A stretch of 64,000 nucleotides of DNA from Actinomycetota bacterium (GTDB taxonomy: Bacteria; Actinomycetota; Actinomycetes; Mycobacteriales; Mycobacteriaceae): positions 168,849 through 232,848 of the forward strand of contig JAFDWN010000010.1 of the NCBI GenBank assembly GCA_018268465.1, given 5' to 3'. How positions within the stretch are numbered: the first letter of the stretch is position 1; each line of letters starts with the position of its first letter. A model generated the notes under the pieces. It was given only the letters and a program-made list of their open reading frames with translations. It made no database searches and was not told the origin of the DNA. This document shows positions 61,346-64,000 of this stretch, piece after piece. The position numbers were made by a program, and so were the translations under genes.

Positions 61346-61384
61346 TTAGGTTACGCTGACCTGCATTAGGTTCACCTTCGGTGC
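61346..61384 (+). promoter_or_regulatory. IdeR iron boxes upstream of bfrB
   Basis: TTAGGTTACGCTGACCTGC (61346-61364) matches 15 of 19 IdeR consensus positions. A second copy begins TTAGGTT at 61366, 20 bases later, but its right half is weak (10 of 19). In M. tuberculosis IdeR activates bfrB from tandem upstream boxes; here they lie just upstream of the -35 area, which suits activation. Confidence 0.75.
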
Positions 61385-61404
61385 GAGTGGCGCTTTTAGG
61401 GCTC

Positions 61405-61410
61405 TATGCT
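61405..61410 (+). promoter_or_regulatory. Predicted bfrB -10 hexamer (leaderless)
   Basis: TATGCT ends 6 bases before the bfrB ATG at 61417. The stretch 61285-61345 upstream is AT-rich and holds a further half-site AACCTAAC. Confidence 0.5.
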
Positions 61411-61416
61411 GGGCCT

Positions 61417-61962
61417 ATGACTATTTCCGATACACCGAACACCAAATTTCACGGCCTTATTCAGGATCAGATCCGCAGCGAATTCACCGCATCTCAGCAA
61501 TACATCGCAATCGCCGTGTATTTCGACGGCGCCGATCTGCCGCAGTTGGCCAAACACTTCTACGGCCAGGCCGTCGAAGAGCGCAACCACGCCATGATGC
61601 TGGTGCAGTACCTGCTCGACCGCGACATCGAGGTCGAGATCCCCGGTGTCGACGCGGTGTGCAGCACCTTCGCCGCGCCCCGCGACGCCCTGGCTCTCGC
61701 GCTGGATCAGGAACGCACCGTCACCGAGCAGATCAGCCGCCTGGCCAGTGCGGCCCGCGACGAGGGTGACTACCTCGGCGAGCAGTTCATGCAGTGGTTC
61801 CTCAAGGAGCAGGTCGAGGAAGTCGCGCTGATGACGACGCTGGTGCGGATCGCCGAGCGCGCCGGGGCCAACCTGTTCCACCTCGAGGATTTCGTGGCCC
61901 GCGAGATCGCCGCATCCGCGGCCGACCCCACCGCGCCCAAGCCCGCGGGTGGCGCCCTCTAG
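61417..61962 (+). CDS. bfrB: Ferritin BfrB
   Basis: BfrB is a 24-subunit non-haem ferritin that stores iron. The 181-residue protein has the four-helix ferritin fold with ferroxidase ligands Glu22 (RSEFTASQQY), Glu55 and His58 (EERNHAMM), and later Glu/Gln residues in ALDQERTVTEQI and KEQVEEV. The extended C-terminus is typical of mycobacterial BfrB. ATG 61417 gives the known MTxxDTPNTKFH-type start; a longer frame reaches into the control region. Expression should rise with iron through the IdeR boxes. Confidence 0.95.
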   Translation: MTISDTPNTKFHGLIQDQIRSEFTASQQYIAIAVYFDGADLPQLAKHFYGQAVEERNHAMMLVQYLLDRDIEVEIPGVDAVCSTFAAPRDALALALDQERTVTEQISRLASAARDEGDYLGEQFMQWFLKEQVEEVALMTTLVRIAERAGANLFHLEDFVAREIAASAADPTAPKPAGGAL

Positions 61963-62030
61963 GACGGATTACACCCCGCCGGCACCGCGCCCACGCACAT
62001 TCGGCGCGGACGGCCGGGGGGATGAGCCGG

Positions 62031-62855
62031 TCAGTCCCGTCCGGCTCCGGTGAGGCCGTTCTGCAGCCAGTCCTTGGTGCGGCCGGGGTGGTTGGTCGCC
62101 ACCCAGGCCACACCGAGGTCCCGGCAGTACCCGACGTCCTCGAAATGGTCGACGGTCCAGCAGTACAGGGCGCGGCCCTGCGCGGCGGCCCGGTCGACGA
62201 GTTCGGGGTGTTCGCGCAGCGTCGCGATGGACGGCCCGACAGCGGTGGCCCCGACCGTCGTCGCGGCGCTGCCGCCCAGATACCGCGACGTCTCGCCGAG
62301 CAGCACCGTCGGCAGCATCGGGGCCGCGCGCCGGATCCGCCACACCGCGGCCGCGGAGAACGACATCACCACCGCCCGCGACAGATCCGCCGAGGGCGGC
62401 GACGCGATGCCGTAACGGTGCAGAAGCGCCAGGACCTTGCTTTCCACCAGGGCGCCGTAGCGCACCGGATGTTTGGTCTCGATGAAGATCTTCACCGGCC
62501 TGTTCCAATCGAGTACCAGGGCGACCAGCGCGTCGAGGGTCAGCAGGCCGGTGTCACCGTTGGGGCCGTCCGGCCGCCAGCTGGCATGCCATGAGCCGTA
62601 GTCGAGTTCACGCAGCTGCGCCAGGGTCATCTCGCTGACCAGGCCGGTTCCCGATGACGTCCGGTCCACCCGGCGGTCGTGGACACACACGAGGTGGCCG
62701 TCGCGGGTCAGGCGGACGTCACATTCGACGCCGTCGGCACCCTCCTGCAGCGCAAGTTCGTACGCCGCGAGGGTGTGTTCAGGCCGTTCGGCCGATGCGC
62801 CGCGGTGGGCCACCACGAACGGGTGGCCGTCGAGGGTTCCGCCGCCCGAAGCCAT
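62031..62855 (-). CDS. glpQ1: Glycerophosphodiester phosphodiesterase GlpQ1
   Basis: GlpQ1 hydrolyses glycerophosphodiesters from phospholipid turnover to glycerol-3-phosphate and an alcohol. The 274-residue TIM barrel has His17-Arg18 (VAHRGAS), ERPEHTLAAY, the metal-binding GVECDVRLTRDG and the second catalytic His in VCVHDRRVDRTS, then IETKHP. The C-terminal part ends in ALYCWTVDHFED and WVATNHPG. ATG 62855 lies four bases after the DUF4328 gene stop, so the two form an operon as in M. tuberculosis (Rv3842c-Rv3843c). No signal peptide is seen, so it is cytoplasmic. Confidence 0.93.
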   Translation of the reverse strand: MASGGGTLDGHPFVVAHRGASAERPEHTLAAYELALQEGADGVECDVRLTRDGHLVCVHDRRVDRTSSGTGLVSEMTLAQLRELDYGSWHASWRPDGPNGDTGLLTLDALVALVLDWNRPVKIFIETKHPVRYGALVESKVLALLHRYGIASPPSADLSRAVVMSFSAAAVWRIRRAAPMLPTVLLGETSRYLGGSAATTVGATAVGPSIATLREHPELVDRAAAQGRALYCWTVDHFEDVGYCRDLGVAWVATNHPGRTKDWLQNGLTGAGRD

Positions 62856-62859
62856 ATCG

Positions 62860-63936
62860 CTATGCTGCCGGGTCCTGCCCTCTTGCCTCAACCGGAAGCG
62901 GCTTTTCCGGCCCGGCCGCGCCGTCGGCGGGGGACTCGTCGGCGCCACGGATCGATGCTCGTTCCAGTGCTGGTTCCCCGGCGACCATCACGTAACGCCG
63001 GGCCGGCCGCTCCACCGGGCTGCGCTCGAACCCCAGCACGACCTGGGCGACCAGCACCAGCGCCGCCAGTGCCAGCAGGTAGGCCAATGTGGTGGTCACC
63101 GTGTTGTTGGCGATGCCTTGCGGGTCGGTGGTGAAACTGGTGGCGAACGACAGCACCGATATCACCGTGCTGACCACCCAGACGAGCCACCACACCACGA
63201 TCGGCTTGCGCTGCGTGCCGAGTTTGTCCTCGACTCTGGCCAGGTCCATGGTGAAGACGGGCGCCCACGCCAGGTTGACCAGTGGGACCAGACACCCTGC
63301 CCGCAGGGCCCATACGGGACGCGGGTCGTCCTGGCCCAGGTGGGCGAAGGCCGCCGCGCGGCGCGCGATCAGCCAGTTGGTGAGCACGATCGCGCTGGCC
63401 ACCACGGTGAACATCGCCAGGACGCTGATCGCGACACCCAGCCAGGTGGCCACGCCGGCGATCAGCGGGTGCAGCAGGACCGAGCGGTTGATGAGAAGCA
63501 GCACGTATCGGACGGCGTGGATGGCCGCGGCCGCTCCGAGTACCACCATGGTGGTGATCAGGGTCGCGCGCAGCATCGCTGGCGATGGCCCGCCGCGGGG
63601 CGGAGCGTGCTGCTCCTCGGCGACGTCGAAGTACTCGACCAGGCCCCAGCGCGGGACGACGGTGTAGTGCGGGGTCGGTCCGAGCGGCCGGCGGGGTTTG
63701 CGCGTGTTCGGGGGCTGGCCGGGACGCACGGCGATCCACCGGTATCCGGCCGGAGGTCGCGACCGCATCCCCTGCGCGCCGGGGCGTAGGGGGGCCGCGC
63801 CGTGCCGCGCGCTCCACTGGGGATCCGGTGCGGGGGCGGACGGGGCCAGCAGGGTGCCGTTGCACTTCGGGCACCACACGCGCTGGCGGTCGCGCACGTT
63901 CCACCGCGTCCCGCACTGGGCGCACACCTGGATCAT
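62860..63936 (-). CDS. DUF4328 membrane protein with zinc ribbon (Rv3843c-like)
   Basis: This 358-residue protein begins with a short zinc ribbon (Cys5, Cys8, Cys22, Cys25), followed by a Pro-rich linker and then about six membrane segments forming a DUF4328 domain, with VWALRAGCLVPLVNLAWAPVFTMDLARVED in its middle. The C-terminus is a charged cytoplasmic tail. The function is unknown. It shares an operon with glpQ1. ATG 63936 follows a TANNNT hexamer. The remaining 64 bases to the right edge show no other gene. Confidence 0.85.
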   Translation of the reverse strand: MIQVCAQCGTRWNVRDRQRVWCPKCNGTLLAPSAPAPDPQWSARHGAAPLRPGAQGMRSRPPAGYRWIAVRPGQPPNTRKPRRPLGPTPHYTVVPRWGLVEYFDVAEEQHAPPRGGPSPAMLRATLITTMVVLGAAAAIHAVRYVLLLINRSVLLHPLIAGVATWLGVAISVLAMFTVVASAIVLTNWLIARRAAAFAHLGQDDPRPVWALRAGCLVPLVNLAWAPVFTMDLARVEDKLGTQRKPIVVWWLVWVVSTVISVLSFATSFTTDPQGIANNTVTTTLAYLLALAALVLVAQVVLGFERSPVERPARRYVMVAGEPALERASIRGADESPADGAAGPEKPLPVEARGQDPAA

Positions 63937-63942
63937 CGGACC

Positions 63943-63948
63943 AGCTTA
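63943..63948 (-). promoter_or_regulatory. Predicted -10 hexamer for the DUF4328-glpQ1 operon (leaderless)
   Basis: TAAGCT on the minus strand ends 6 bases before the ATG at 63936, the same hexamer and spacing as for the GtrA gene. Confidence 0.45.
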
Positions 63949-64000
63949 GCGAGGGTTTTCGGGTGGCTGCTCAGACGCTGCCCACACCGCCGGCGTCGGT

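Overview
The window is high-GC chromosomal DNA from a mycobacterium, most likely a rapid-growing (Mycolicibacterium-type) species. The evidence is the near-complete mycolyl-arabinogalactan locus in the same order as M. tuberculosis Rv3789 to Rv3843c, without the sulfolipid genes or the PE_PGRS gene that sit in that interval in M. tuberculosis. I cannot name the species.

Region 1 (1-15900, + strand): the end of an HNH/DUF222 gene, a GtrA-family membrane protein, dprE1, dprE2, aftA, embC, a small P-II-like gene, embA and embB. These genes make decaprenyl-phospho-arabinose and polymerise the arabinan of arabinogalactan and lipoarabinomannan. The P-II-like gene between embC and embA, with a perfect 14-bp hairpin just before its ribosome binding site, is the most unusual item here.

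Region 2 (15910-39506, - strand): a membrane Ser/Thr kinase converging on embB; an RDD protein and its partner; the mycolate condensation set accD4-pks13-fadD32; the cutinase-like culp6; a DUF732 lipoprotein; three tandem antigen-85 family genes (mpt51, fbpA and an fbpC-like gene); and the galactan/arabinan set aftB, ubiA, a PAP2 phosphatase, glfT2 and glf. Precursor synthesis, arabinogalactan polymerisation and mycolate transfer are therefore encoded side by side.

Region 3 (39507-51070): the Erp repeat protein with a strong terminator, a peptidoglycan amidase with LGFP repeats, and then an accessory operon (LLM oxidoreductase, glutamine amidotransferase, SDR, APC permease) behind a promoter with CGTTCGG operator repeats. 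Next come a HAD phosphatase, two PlsC acyltransferases, a metallo-beta-lactamase/Rieske fusion and a small PH-like protein.

Region 4 (51078-64000): a serS operon (serS, DUF5718-like, MOSC), a septum-formation protein and mini-metallopeptidase, a 31-bp tandem repeat array, a Cys-rich small protein, pheA with a histidine phosphatase, an iron-box-controlled DUF2470 gene, a CPBP protease, an LCP-family ligase, ferritin bfrB behind iron boxes, glpQ1 and a DUF4328 protein.

Many operon-leading genes carry a TANNNT hexamer 6 to 8 bases before the start codon, which predicts leaderless mRNAs and was used to choose several starts. I saw no tRNA, rRNA, CRISPR array or insertion sequence. No gene-free gap exceeds 300 bases.
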